A stretch of DNA of 64,000 bases from Kaiparowitsia implicata GSE-PSE-MK54-09C (GTDB taxonomy: Bacteria > Cyanobacteriota > Cyanobacteriia > Elainellales > Elainellaceae), in contig JAHHHI010000104.1 in NCBI GenBank assembly GCA_019359435.1, forward strand, positions 1-64,000. Reading direction: 5' to 3'. Every line of letters starts with the position of its first letter. Position 1 is the stretch's first letter. Both the position numbers and the translations under genes were made by a program. A model generated the notes under the pieces. The model worked only from the letters and a program-made list of their open reading frames with translations, was not told the origin of the DNA and did no database searches. Shown piece by piece: positions 44,377-52,297 of this stretch.

Positions 44377-44609
44377 ATTTGCTCGGCGTGACGCGCGATG
44401 GATAACGATGAGCCTGAAAAGGGCGCAGCCCCAGTGTGGCGAATGCAAGTACGCGGAAGCGCATTTCACGATCCCTTTCCTGCCCTGCCCTGCCGTTGGC
44501 GCCGCCGCTCAGGGAGCGGACCAGTGCCACGAGGAGCACTTTCCAGCCGCCCAGTTGGTAGGAACTGAGCGAATATGCGGACGAGGCTGCGCAGATGACA
44601 ACGCAACAT
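44377..44609. other. Intergenic, no gene
   Basis: Between the XRE gene and the convergent kinase. Shadow frames only. Confidence 0.4.
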
Positions 44610-46256
44610 CTACCCATCCAATACCCCTCTTACCTTCCGTGCAAGGTCTCCGAGTGAGTATGGCTTCTGCATATAGTTCGTGCCCGCGTCGACCATACCG
44701 TTATGCACGATGGCATTACGGGTATAGCCAGTTGTGTAGAGCACTTTGAGGTCCGGGCGGAGCGCAATGGCCTGATCGGCGAGCTGACGGCCCGTCATGC
44801 CGGGCATGACAACGTCAGTAAACAGCAGCTCGACCTGTGGATGAGCTTGCAAGACGACAAGCGCGGCCTCGCCTTCACTGGTGTGCAACACCTGGTAGCC
44901 CAACTCCCGAAGCGCCTCGGTGGCAAAGTTGCGCACGCGCTCATCATCCTCAACGACTAGGATTGTTTCTTGGCCGCCGTTTGGCGCGTCCTGCACCCGG
45001 GGCCGGCCTGGAGACGCGGCCACCCCGACTTGCCTGGGCAGGTAGAGCTTGACGGTCGTGCCGTGCCCGATCTCGCTATAGATTTTTACGTGGCCACCGG
45101 ACTGCTTGGCAAAGCCGTAAACCTGGCTCATGCCAAGTCCAGTGCCCTTACCCACGGGCTTGGTGGTAAAAAAGGGCTCAAAAACTTTAGCTATCACTTC
45201 CGCGCTCATGCCGTGACCAGTATCGCTCACCGCGATCAGGACATACTGGCCCGCGGGCAGCTGATTCTGTGTGGCATAGGTTTCGTCCACATAGGCATTG
45301 CTGGTTTCGATGGTCAGATAACCGCCATCCCGCATCGCGTCCCGGGCGTTGACTGCGAGGTTGAGGACGACATTTTCCAGTTGCACGGGATCGGCCTTGG
45401 CGTTCCAAAGTCCGGCCGAAAGCACGGTCTCCACCTTGATGGTCTCGCCCAGGGTCCGCACCAGTAGCTCGGTCATCCCCTGACAGAGCCTGTTGACGTC
45501 CAGCGACACCGGCTCTAGCGGGCTTTGCCGCGAGAACTGCAGCAATCTCTGGGTCAGGGAGGCAGCACGGTACGCACTATCAAGACCGCCTTCGATGAAC
45601 TTGTCGACATCGACATCCCCGCGTGCCAGGCGACGCTGGATGAGATTGAGTGCGCCAATAACGCCGGCCAGCATATTGTTGAAGTCATGCGCGATGCCCC
45701 CCGTGAGCTGGCCGACGGCCTCCATTTTCTGTGCCTGGCGCAAGGCCTCCTCGGCCTGCAGGCGGCTAGTAACTTCATTGGTGACCCGCCGCTCGAGCAC
45801 TTCATTGAGCGCGGCCAGTTCTTCGCGGGCGCGGTCGGCATTCTGCCGCGCCTCCAAGAGCTCACGTTCGTAACGCCGCCGGTCGGTTGCCTTAAAAACA
45901 GTGACGCGGATGAAGGGGGGAGAGTTGCCCTGAGCCTCGCGCTGGACCGCATTAACCAGAACGGGGAAGCTCCCGCCCGCGGCAGCGAAATCAAGCGCTA
46001 CTTCATCGAAAAACCCCTGCATCTTAAGAAGCGGCGCGAAGTGCGTTTCGAAGTAGATTTTCCCGGCAATGGTCAGCAGGTCAGGAAACCGCGTTCCCAG
46101 GAGACTGGTGGCCTCGACGCCCAGCCACCGCGCAAGGGTGCGGTTGCAACGGCGTATGCGCGCGTCGTTGCCTAGCGAAAGATAGCCGCAGGGCGCGTTC
46201 TCGAAGAGGTCTTCGAGGTCATCGTATTCGGCTGCGTTTAAGGACCGGTCTGGCAC
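44610..46256 (-). CDS. PAS-histidine kinase-receiver (hybrid kinase)
   Basis: A 548-residue protein: PAS (LEDLFENAPCGYLSLGNDAR, residues ~12-120), coiled coil (ARQNADRAREELAALNEVLE), HisKA with [13 protein letters not shown], HATPase (NLAVNARDAMRDGGYL, SDTGHGMSAE, GKGTGLGMSQ), and a C-terminal REC with Asp in [10 protein letters not shown] and Lys in MQKPYSL. All catalytic residues are present, no membrane parts. GTG start (46256) directly follows the TAG of the RsbQ-like hydrolase gene, so both are translated in equal amounts. The PAS is the likely sensor of the hydrolase's product or ligand. Confidence 0.9.
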   Translation of the reverse strand: MPDRSLNAAEYDDLEDLFENAPCGYLSLGNDARIRRCNRTLARWLGVEATSLLGTRFPDLLTIAGKIYFETHFAPLLKMQGFFDEVALDFAAAGGSFPVLVNAVQREAQGNSPPFIRVTVFKATDRRRYERELLEARQNADRAREELAALNEVLERRVTNEVTSRLQAEEALRQAQKMEAVGQLTGGIAHDFNNMLAGVIGALNLIQRRLARGDVDVDKFIEGGLDSAYRAASLTQRLLQFSRQSPLEPVSLDVNRLCQGMTELLVRTLGETIKVETVLSAGLWNAKADPVQLENVVLNLAVNARDAMRDGGYLTIETSNAYVDETYATQNQLPAGQYVLIAVSDTGHGMSAEVIAKVFEPFFTTKPVGKGTGLGMSQVYGFAKQSGGHVKIYSEIGHGTTVKLYLPRQVGVAASPGRPRVQDAPNGGQETILVVEDDERVRNFATEALRELGYQVLHTSEGEAALVVLQAHPQVELLFTDVVMPGMTGRQLADQAIALRPDLKVLYTTGYTRNAIVHNGMVDAGTNYMQKPYSLGDLARKVRGVLDG

Positions 46257-47054
46257 CTAAAGATATGCCTTGATCGCTTCGATGGTTTCCTCTGGCGCGC
46301 TTAGATTGGGACAATGACCAGTGGCCTTCAGAATCGTCAGTTGACTGTCCTTGAGGTGGCTATGGACGTAACGACCTACCTCTGGTGGCGCTATAACATC
46401 TTCAGAGCATTGTAGAACGAGCGACGGCGTGACGACGCGGTGGAGGTCGTCCCTGTTATCGGAAAGGAAGGTGGCCTTAGCAAATCGTCGGGCGATGTCC
46501 GGGTCGGTGCGGCAGAAGCTGTTGGTGAGTTCCTGGCCAAGTTCGGGGCGGTCCGCGTTGCCCATGATGACGGGCGCCATCGCTTGCGACCAGCCCATGT
46601 GGTTGCTGTCCAGGAACTCCAAAAGCTCGTTGATCTGGTCCTCAGAGAAGCCGCCGGTATAGGCCCCATCGTTAATGTATCGGGGGGAAGGGCCGATCAG
46701 CACCAGGCGAGAGAAGAGCTCGGGCGCCTTGATGGCGGCCAGGACGCCAATCATGGCGCTGACAGAATGGCCAACAAAGACGACTTGCTCGAGCTGCAAG
46801 GCCCTACATATTTCGACGATATCGTCCGCATACCCATCAAGAGAGGCATATTTAGCAGGCTCGTAAGCGCCCAGATCAGATCCGCCGGCCCCGATATGGT
46901 CGAACAATACCACCCTGTAGTCATCTTCAAAGGCAGGGGACACGTAGCGCCACATATTCTGGTCGCATCCAAAGCCGTGCGCAAAGAGCATTGGGGTCTG
47001 CCCCCGGCCTGATACATGCACGTTGAAGCGTTTGGTAATCACAGCGTTGTTCAT
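46257..47054 (-). CDS. RsbQ-like alpha/beta hydrolase
   Basis: A 265-residue alpha/beta hydrolase close to RsbQ and the plant KAI2/D14 receptors: NAVITKRFNVHVSGRGQTPM, LFAHGFGCDQNMWRYVSPAF, LFDHIGAGGSDLGAYEPAKY, nucleophile VFVGHSVSAMIGV (Ser in GHSVS), Asp in CSEDVIAP and His in ATGHCPNLSAP. Triad complete. ATG 47054 is chosen because AAAGGG lies six bases before it. In Bacillus subtilis RsbQ works with the PAS-phosphatase RsbP in energy-stress signalling; here the partner is a PAS histidine kinase encoded with no spacer. Substrate or ligand unknown. Confidence 0.88.
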   Translation of the reverse strand: MNNAVITKRFNVHVSGRGQTPMLFAHGFGCDQNMWRYVSPAFEDDYRVVLFDHIGAGGSDLGAYEPAKYASLDGYADDIVEICRALQLEQVVFVGHSVSAMIGVLAAIKAPELFSRLVLIGPSPRYINDGAYTGGFSEDQINELLEFLDSNHMGWSQAMAPVIMGNADRPELGQELTNSFCRTDPDIARRFAKATFLSDNRDDLHRVVTPSLVLQCSEDVIAPPEVGRYVHSHLKDSQLTILKATGHCPNLSAPEETIEAIKAYL

Positions 47055-47677
47055 GAAAAGCCCTTTAACCGCCTTGTAACGACATTCAATCCCAAGAGTT
47101 CCCTGCATACCTCTGGTCAAGGCAGCCGCAAAACGCCAATCTCGGGCCCAGGCCCCTGGCTCCACGAGACCGAAGCGCTCTGCACCTAGTGCCCAAATTG
47201 TACTTCATTCGGGCTTGCCTTTTCCTGAGTGCGCAGATGACAACACAATAGCGCGCGATTGACCCACTGAGCGGGAACATCGATCCCAAGCCCGAGATGA
47301 TTAGAGCTACGGTTAAGAGAAAGCGGCCGAGCGGGCCCCGGCCAAGAGCATATGCAGAGCGGAGCGAAACGGGACCATGGAGCGCGGCCCATTGCGGGCA
47401 GCCGGTGGACACTGACCATTGTTCTACACATGCCCCACCGGTAGCCGGGGCGCAATGATAGAACTCCCTGCGGCCTGGCCGCTTTCGAGACACGCCGCTT
47501 TCTGGCCCAAGGCCCGGGCGCTGGCTAAAAAGCGCCAGGTCGCCCGCGAGCACAGGCAGGTCGTCCGCGCGCCAATTTTTGCGATGTGCGGCCTCTACGG
47601 GCGGCGAGGGTACTGGCGCCACTTCGCGATTTGAATGCGCCAAACCAAACCGGCGCCTGGCTCAAAAAACAGATTGG
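47055..47677. other. Gene-free region
   Basis: About 620 bp; reading frames on the minus strand are Cys/Arg/Ser-rich and do not look coding. It carries the promoter of the hydrolase operon (leftward) and of DUF3606 (rightward). No repeats of note. Confidence 0.4.
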
Positions 47678-47703
47678 TGAACCGGAGCACACTCCCAGGC
47701 GTT
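47678..47703 (+). promoter_or_regulatory. EcfG-type general stress promoter
   Basis: TGAAC (47678-47682), 17 bp, CGTT (47700-47703), 31 bp before the DUF3606 ATG at 47735. Spacer shares CGGAnCAC and CCnnGG text with the promoter of the first DUF3606 copy at 16604-16629. Confidence 0.65.
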
Positions 47704-47734
47704 GGATTGCCACTGTATCGAGGAGCTACGGAAA

Positions 47735-47896
47735 ATGTCGAACACCAAGCAGGATCGCGCCAAGGTTGCCGGCGGCCAGGACCACGAAGTGAAGTATGAA
47801 GCTGCCAGGACGGGGGCCTCGAAGACCGAGGTCAAGAACGCGGTGAAGGCTGCGGGCAACAGCCGGAAGGCTGTCGAGGAAAAGATCAAGGAGTAG
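47735..47896 (+). CDS. DUF3606-type small protein (copy 2)
   Basis: A 53-residue protein, MSNTKQDRAKVAGGQDHEVK, YEAARTGASKTEVKNAVKAA, GNSRKAVEEKIKE. It differs from the copy at 16408 at about ten positions. Under the same type of promoter with the same spacing, so they are co-regulated paralogues from a duplication. Here it is followed after 4 bp by a receiver gene instead of the 69-residue gene. Confidence 0.8.
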   Translation: MSNTKQDRAKVAGGQDHEVKYEAARTGASKTEVKNAVKAAGNSRKAVEEKIKE

Positions 47897-47900
47897 ACCG

Positions 47901-48281
47901 ATGGGTGACATTGACCTCGGCCGGCGGCGCATCCTTGTGGTCGAAGACGAATACATATTGGCTGCCGATATCGTCGACCAGATTGAGGACCACAATGGCA
48001 TGGCGCTGGGACCGGTGGAGACGCTGGAGCAAGGTCTCATAGCCCTAGAGGAGCAAAAGCCGGACGCCTGCATCGTCAATATCAATCTCGGCCGCGAAAA
48101 GGTCTACGAGCTAGCCGACCGGCTTCTCGAGCGGGACATTCCGTTTGTGTTCGCCAGTAGCGAGGCCCGGGCCAACATCCCCGACCGGTTCAATGGCGTA
48201 CCATTGCACGCCAAGCCTCTGGACATGATAAAGGCGGCGGCGGCGCTCATGCGAACAGGTGTGACCCAGGCCGGAGAATAG
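47901..48281 (+). CDS. Atypical receiver lacking the phospho-acceptor Asp
   Basis: A 126-residue single-domain receiver, MGDIDLGRRRILVVEDEYIL, DQIEDHNGMALGPVETLEQG. Acidic pocket Glu-Asp (VVEDEY) and Lys (HAKPLD) are kept, but the phosphorylation site reads CIVNINLG: Asn replaces Asp where the family has LDINL or VDVNL. So it cannot be phosphorylated normally and may act as a binding partner or decoy. Only four bases after DUF3606, hence one stress-induced transcript. Confidence 0.85.
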   Translation: MGDIDLGRRRILVVEDEYILAADIVDQIEDHNGMALGPVETLEQGLIALEEQKPDACIVNINLGREKVYELADRLLERDIPFVFASSEARANIPDRFNGVPLHAKPLDMIKAAAALMRTGVTQAGE

Positions 48282-48464
48282 GACGAGGCCCTACCAAAAG
48301 GATGGCCTCGCCTGCCTGCGCGCGCTCTACAGCCATGATTTACAGCTCACCAATCCCCAGCTTGGTACATCGCGCCCACCATGCCCGGCCAGTTTGCCCA
48401 TTTCGGCAAAGCTGCGAGCTGAAGAGGATCCGCTGGTAGCCAGCGCGGTTGGAAGCCAGGATCT

Positions 48465-48698
48465 CTAGTGGATCTTTGCTTGCAGACGATTGTGAAGAGC
48501 TGCCCACTGCGCCACCAAAGATATGAGCTGATTAATCTTGCCGGGATGCTCCTCCGCAATCGCTTCGAGCACTTTGATTTCCTCCTCGAATAGAGGCAGG
48601 TCCTCCACGGGCCAATGGAACCTTTCAATCATCTTTCGGTAGCCGTCAAACGTGGTCTGGCTCAAAAGTATACGCTGGTCGGCTTCCGCTGGGGTCAT
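48465..48698 (-). CDS. 77-residue protein, unknown function
   Basis: Encodes MTPAEADQRILLSQTTFDGY, RKMIERFHWPVEDLPLFEEE, IKVLEAIAEEHPGKINQLIS, LVAQWAALHNRLQAKIH. Fully helical. ATG 48698 is preferred; a longer Ser-rich extension upstream looks non-coding. AGGAAA is weakly placed. No family known. Confidence 0.5.
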   Translation of the reverse strand: MTPAEADQRILLSQTTFDGYRKMIERFHWPVEDLPLFEEEIKVLEAIAEEHPGKINQLISLVAQWAALHNRLQAKIH

Positions 48699-48912
48699 GA
48701 CCGAAACATTTCCTAACGGCGGCTCGGCGTCAACAGAAACCCATGAAGAGCTTTTGGAGGATCGCTGATCACATTTGCATCCAAAATCCCCAGACCGACG
48801 TTGCCTTGCCAACTATGGAGGCCCTGATGCTGCTTGGAACTGCGCTGACTTTACTCATTTTGGCCACTGCTTCGGTCCTGCTCGACGGCCTGGAATAATC
48901 GTGGCACCACCC

Positions 48913-49218
48913 ATGATCAGGACATCGGACACCAACTTCGATCCTCAGTTAATCATCGAAACGTATCTGGTGACTCCTACAATGGTCACTAGCCACGGAC
49001 TCATCGGTAAATTCGACACGCTGCGCGTTGCGCTTGAGCACCTGCAAACTCACGGTACCGATAGCACCGTCCTGGCCATTCAAGGGCCGGGCGAAGAATT
49101 GCAGTTCGCCGAGCATGCGCTTCTCGCGCTCCTCGAGTGCTTCGACCTATGGCTTTATGATGCAGGATTTCTCGATATCGAACATAAACCTCCGCCGGAC
49201 AAGAATCCCAGCGTCTAG
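48913..49218 (+). CDS. About 100-residue protein, unknown function
   Basis: Encodes MIRTSDTNFDPQLIIETYLV, SHGLIGKFDTLRVALEHLQT, ELQFAEHALLALLECFDLWL, YDAGFLDIEHKPPPDKNPSV. Alpha/beta with a strong C-terminal helix. The start may be ATG 48913 or a later ATG (48982); neither has a good ribosome binding site. Function unknown. Confidence 0.5.
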   Translation: MIRTSDTNFDPQLIIETYLVTPTMVTSHGLIGKFDTLRVALEHLQTHGTDSTVLAIQGPGEELQFAEHALLALLECFDLWLYDAGFLDIEHKPPPDKNPSV

Positions 49219-49358
49219 CTCCACTCGCGACTCTGAGCTACGGGGGGTGTTAGCCCCAGTAATGAGCGAAATGCTCCGAAGCGCGAAACTGCTGCGAGGT
49301 ATCTGGCTGCGGGACAAAACTGGCAAAGAGGCAGGTCGCGGTGCCACGAGGCGTGATC

Positions 49359-49553
49359 TCACCGTGTCGCGGGGTAACCTTCTGCTGGCTCCTCAGCCCA
49401 ACCGATTGCCTCCAACACCACATCCACCTCTTCCATGTAGCTCATCCACATGGGCCTGCCTTCGAACTGGAGGTCAGGGGCTTGGCCATCGTGCTCGCAC
49501 AATGCGCGAGCGGCTGCTTCTCTGAGGTCTGTTGTTTTGTTTGAACGGAGCAC
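49359..49553 (-). CDS. 64-residue conserved protein, unknown function
   Basis: GTG start at 49553: MLRSNKTTDLREAAARALCE, HDGQAPDLQFEGRPMWMSYM, EEVDVVLEAIGWAEEPAEGY. The pattern 'AARALCxxDGxxxDxxFEGxPMWxSYxxxVDxVL' recurs in small proteins of alphaproteobacteria and their phages. Function unknown. Confidence 0.6.
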   Translation of the reverse strand: MLRSNKTTDLREAAARALCEHDGQAPDLQFEGRPMWMSYMEEVDVVLEAIGWAEEPAEGYPATR

Positions 49554-49791
49554 TGTCGCACCTGCGTGTTGCTGGGCACCATTTCGGCGCGCTTAGGTTT
49601 GATTGGCTGTCTAGGACATGATTGCAGTATTTCAATATCATGCCAATAAGTATTTCGCTTAGCTCCCTGCGGAGGCAAACGCAGTTGGCTTGTCTCTGGT
49701 GTGACTAGCCAAGTGGTTCAAGTGTGGCTATTCAGGCAGGTCACACCCCTTTGGCGCGAACCGGCTGAGAGTTCTGCGGGAGATAGCAATA

Positions 49792-50259
49792 ATGAATACC
49801 TCAACTGACAATGAGATGACGCATGCCATCCGTCTGGAACAGGTTGCCGAGATCGTCTCCGCCTATGTTTCGAATAACTCGGTATCCACCACAGACCTGC
49901 CAGCGTTGATCGCCAGTACCCACCAGGCGATGCGTTCGCTGTCAGCGGCCTCAACCGAGCAGCAGACCGAAGAATTAGAGCCCGCCGTACCAATCAGGAA
50001 ATCGGTCACGCCGGACTTCATCATCTGCCTGGATGATGGAAAAAAGTTCAAATCCATGAAGCGGCATCTTGCCGGCCTTGGCATGACACCGGCTGAATAC
50101 CGCGCCAAGTGGGGGCTGCCATCTGACTACCCGATGGTTGCACCCAACTATGCCGCAACTCGATCTGCGCTGGCGAAGTCAAACGGACTGGGCCGGAAAC
50201 TTCCGGCAAAGCCTAGTGGGGCGACCAAGCGAACCAGGCAAACGAAGGTCGACGGGTAG
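49792..50259 (+). CDS. MucR/Ros-family transcription regulator
   Basis: A 155-residue zinc-finger-type regulator. The conserved block is FIICLDDGKKFKSMKRHLAG, LGMTPAEYRAKWGLPSDYPM, VAPNYAATRSALAKSNGLGR; the finger has the C-x-D-x-H-x-H variant typical of MucR proteins. An N-terminal oligomerisation part (TTDLPALIASTHQAMRSL) precedes a longer linker. MucR proteins bind AT-rich DNA as oligomers and control polysaccharide, motility and cell-cycle genes. Stand-alone here; GGGAG precedes the ATG. Confidence 0.92.
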   Translation: MNTSTDNEMTHAIRLEQVAEIVSAYVSNNSVSTTDLPALIASTHQAMRSLSAASTEQQTEELEPAVPIRKSVTPDFIICLDDGKKFKSMKRHLAGLGMTPAEYRAKWGLPSDYPMVAPNYAATRSALAKSNGLGRKLPAKPSGATKRTRQTKVDG

Positions 50260-50560
50260 TTAGTTCCCAATTAAGTGGGCCCAGGAACTGCTCCTGGACC
50301 AGGTGGACGTCAATACCCTGACCTCGGTTCCAGCTGCTATCAAGCGCGGTGCGAGGGCTCCTCTCTTTGGCAGCGGGCGCGATGGCAGGCAGTCGCGTCG
50401 ACTATCTTGCGCCCGGCGTCACGCTCTTCACGGGGAGCCTGCTTGCCGTGGTGGCAACTGTCAAACACGCCAGGAATCGATGGTGTGGGGAAACCCATGA
50501 AATCGCTGGTGTTCCCCGCGTACCAAGCCGATCAGACAGTGCGTGCCTCACACGATGAAC

Positions 50561-50746
50561 TCATCGCGTCGATATCAGGATCGCGGCCGCAAGAACCAAC
50601 GCCGTGGCAATTGCTCCCAGGACAGCCTGACCCAACTCGAGCGAACCGCCGGCGAACGGGGCCACGACAAGTCCGGCGAAACAGGCGACCGCCACCCCAC
50701 TGAAGAACTGCGCCAGTGTTCGCTTGCCATTTCGACCAAGTCTCAT
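50561..50746 (-). CDS. 61-residue two-span membrane protein
   Basis: Encodes MRLGRNGKRTLAQFFSGVAV, ACFAGLVVAPFAGGSLELGQ, AVLGAIATALVLAAAILIST. Two hydrophobic segments separated by a short loop. AAGGAGG with seven bases spacing before the ATG makes it a strong candidate. It is divergent from nothing nearby and alone; the 300-bp region before it (50260-50560) has no gene I trust. No family known; toxin-like peptides share this layout but no antitoxin is seen. Confidence 0.6.
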   Translation of the reverse strand: MRLGRNGKRTLAQFFSGVAVACFAGLVVAPFAGGSLELGQAVLGAIATALVLAAAILISTR

Positions 50747-51081
50747 TGCTCATCCTCCTTGCTTGTTTTCGAAGGATAGGTCGGCCGGCGCAGACGGGGA
50801 TAAAGTGGGTACATTCTGGCGGAGGACCATGAACGCAGTGGTCGACTGGCCTGGCGCCGCGCTTTCGGCGAGTCCCTGGTGAGGTTCTTGGTCTACTGGA
50901 GCGAGGCTGGCGGAGCGGAGCAGTCGACGCGATTTGACCGACGAGCGCGCGCAAACGGGATGGAAGTCGGAAAGCGGACCTGCCTCGGTTATAAACCGGC
51001 GACATATAAAGAGGGCCTAGCCGAACCGGTGCTCGACCGCTGACCGTGATGTCAGTGAGCGATCTGGGCCATAGCTGCCGA
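50747..51081. other. Gene-free region
   Basis: About 335 bp with only shadow frames. It holds the promoter of the 50746 gene. A purine-rich CGGAACATCCTCGG-type segment lies at the end but belongs to the next gene. Confidence 0.35.
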
Positions 51082-51246
51082 TTAAACCGGCGGCGGAACA
51101 TCCTCGGGAACCGGGATGACCCCGGGATCGCGAGGGTCATCCTCTTCAGGCTCCGGCGGGAACTGGAACGGATCCTGATCGGGGTTTTCTACATCGGGCC
51201 GTGGGGGGATAACTTCGGGCTGAGGTTCGAGTGGTGGGAAAGCCAT
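51082..51246 (-). CDS. Pro/Glu/Asp-rich small protein
   Basis: About 54 residues, MAFPPLEPQPEVIPPRPDVE, NPDQDPFQFPPEPEEDDPRD, PGVIPVPEDVPPPV. Disordered, acidic, Pro-rich. Short proteins beginning MAFPPLxPxPEV are common in rhizobia and typically stress-induced. ATG 51246 lies 26 bp from a perfect EcfG promoter, which supports this start over an upstream one. Confidence 0.7.
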   Translation of the reverse strand: MAFPPLEPQPEVIPPRPDVENPDQDPFQFPPEPEEDDPRDPGVIPVPEDVPPPV

Positions 51247-51272
51247 GATCCGTCTCCGAGTTGACATCTACC

Positions 51273-51297
51273 AACGGTCGGAAAGGTGTCGGGTTCC
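51273..51297 (-). promoter_or_regulatory. EcfG-type general stress promoter (perfect)
   Basis: Minus strand GGAAC (51297-51293), 16 bp, CGTT (51276-51273), 26 bp before the 51246 ATG. Both boxes match the EcfG consensus. Confidence 0.8.
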
Positions 51298-51664
51298 GGT
51301 GAGGGTGCCTGGCTAGCGGGCACAAAAAAGCCTGAGGGATGGGGTCCTCGGGTCACTGCTGACCTGGAGCGGGGGCATATTCATAGGCCAAGTGGGCGGC
51401 AAGACCGGGCTCTCAGCGTAAGCCTTAACCATCGGTCGACACAAGCTTTTCAATCTGCCTCACACATCGACAGCGTTCTGCGCGCGGAACTGACGCCAAG
51501 GACAAAGGTCAAGGTCGGCTGGGGATTCAGCGAGCGTTTGCTGATCATTTGAAGTCGGGGCATCCGAAGAGCATGCCGCGTCCTGTACCAGGACTTGCTC
51601 TCTGTACCCAACGGCATTGTCCATCCGTTCATGCGCTTCGACCGGCTGGCCGTGCCCCACGACA
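51298..51664. other. Gene-free region
   Basis: About 370 bp. Frames present on both strands look like shadows; no repeats or terminator-like hairpins stand out. Confidence 0.35.
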
Positions 51665-51892
51665 TCAACGCTCTTTGTAGCGCGTCCTCCGGACGAGATA
51701 GAGCACACCCCAGATGAGTGGCCCGGTAATGCATAGGCTTAGTATTAAGAGCCCGGAAATCAACGAAATCGCGCCCACTGCTGTCTGAATCCAAAGTCCG
51801 AGAAAGTCAGAGCCGAGGAGCTCAAGGACCGCCAGCACAATCAAGATCAGGCCAAAACCAGCTGCCGGCACAACCTCCACAAACTTCTTCAT
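51665..51892 (-). CDS. 75-residue two-span membrane protein
   Basis: Encodes MKKFVEVVPAAGFGLILIVL, AVLELLGSDFLGLWIQTAVG, AISLISGLLILSLCITGPLI, WGVLYLVRRTRYKER. Two to three hydrophobic segments and a basic end (positive-inside). GAGG lies nine bases before ATG 51892. The promoter upstream has GGAAC, 17 bp, TGTT. Function unknown. Confidence 0.65.
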   Translation of the reverse strand: MKKFVEVVPAAGFGLILIVLAVLELLGSDFLGLWIQTAVGAISLISGLLILSLCITGPLIWGVLYLVRRTRYKER

Positions 51893-51916
51893 CGTCAGTG
51901 CCTCGCTGCTGCGCCG

Positions 51917-51942
51917 AACATTTTTCCGGCCCGTCAAGTTCC
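51917..51942 (-). promoter_or_regulatory. EcfG-like promoter, one mismatch
   Basis: Minus strand GGAAC (51942-51938), 17 bp, TGTT (51920-51917), 24 bp before the 51892 ATG. Confidence 0.45.
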
Positions 51943-52023
51943 GCTCCCCCGCAACATCTGAAAATCAACAACGGGGTCGGCCACCGACAGGCGTCTGGGG
52001 GTAAGCATAGCGTGACGGCCAAT

Positions 52024-52098
52024 ATTCAACTTAACCATGAGGTTATTCAATTTAACCCATGAGCTTCGCGAAATTAACGCATGAGCTTTTGCGAAAAG
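52024..52098 (+). repeat. Three 22-bp spaced direct repeats upstream of the stress operon
   Basis: Cores TTAACC-ATGAG (ATGAG at 52037), TTTAACCCATGAG (52059) and ATTAACGCATGAG (52081) are spaced exactly 22 bp, two helical turns; repeats 2 and 3 also share GCTTnnGCGAA. They lie 200 bp before the operon start at 52298, in an otherwise empty stretch, so they look like regulator-binding iterons. Confidence 0.75.
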
Positions 52099-52297
52099 TT
52101 GTGACAAGCCCAACCCCCTGGCGGAGAACACGGACAGGAACTGAAAGGTAGACAACTACCGAGAGCTCTACGGCATTGCCCCCCGGCTCAAGCATGTTTC
52201 GCGTCGATGACGCTGTCGCGATCCGGGAACCTCGCTGGTCGGATCTCATTCTCCTTAAACACGGCGTAGCCATTGCGCCACTCTCGAGGAGATCACT

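Noticed and set aside
44590-47260. 15-bp identity TGCGCAGATGACAAC flanking the hydrolase-kinase operon
   Set aside because: A match of this length is expected by chance in 64 kb.
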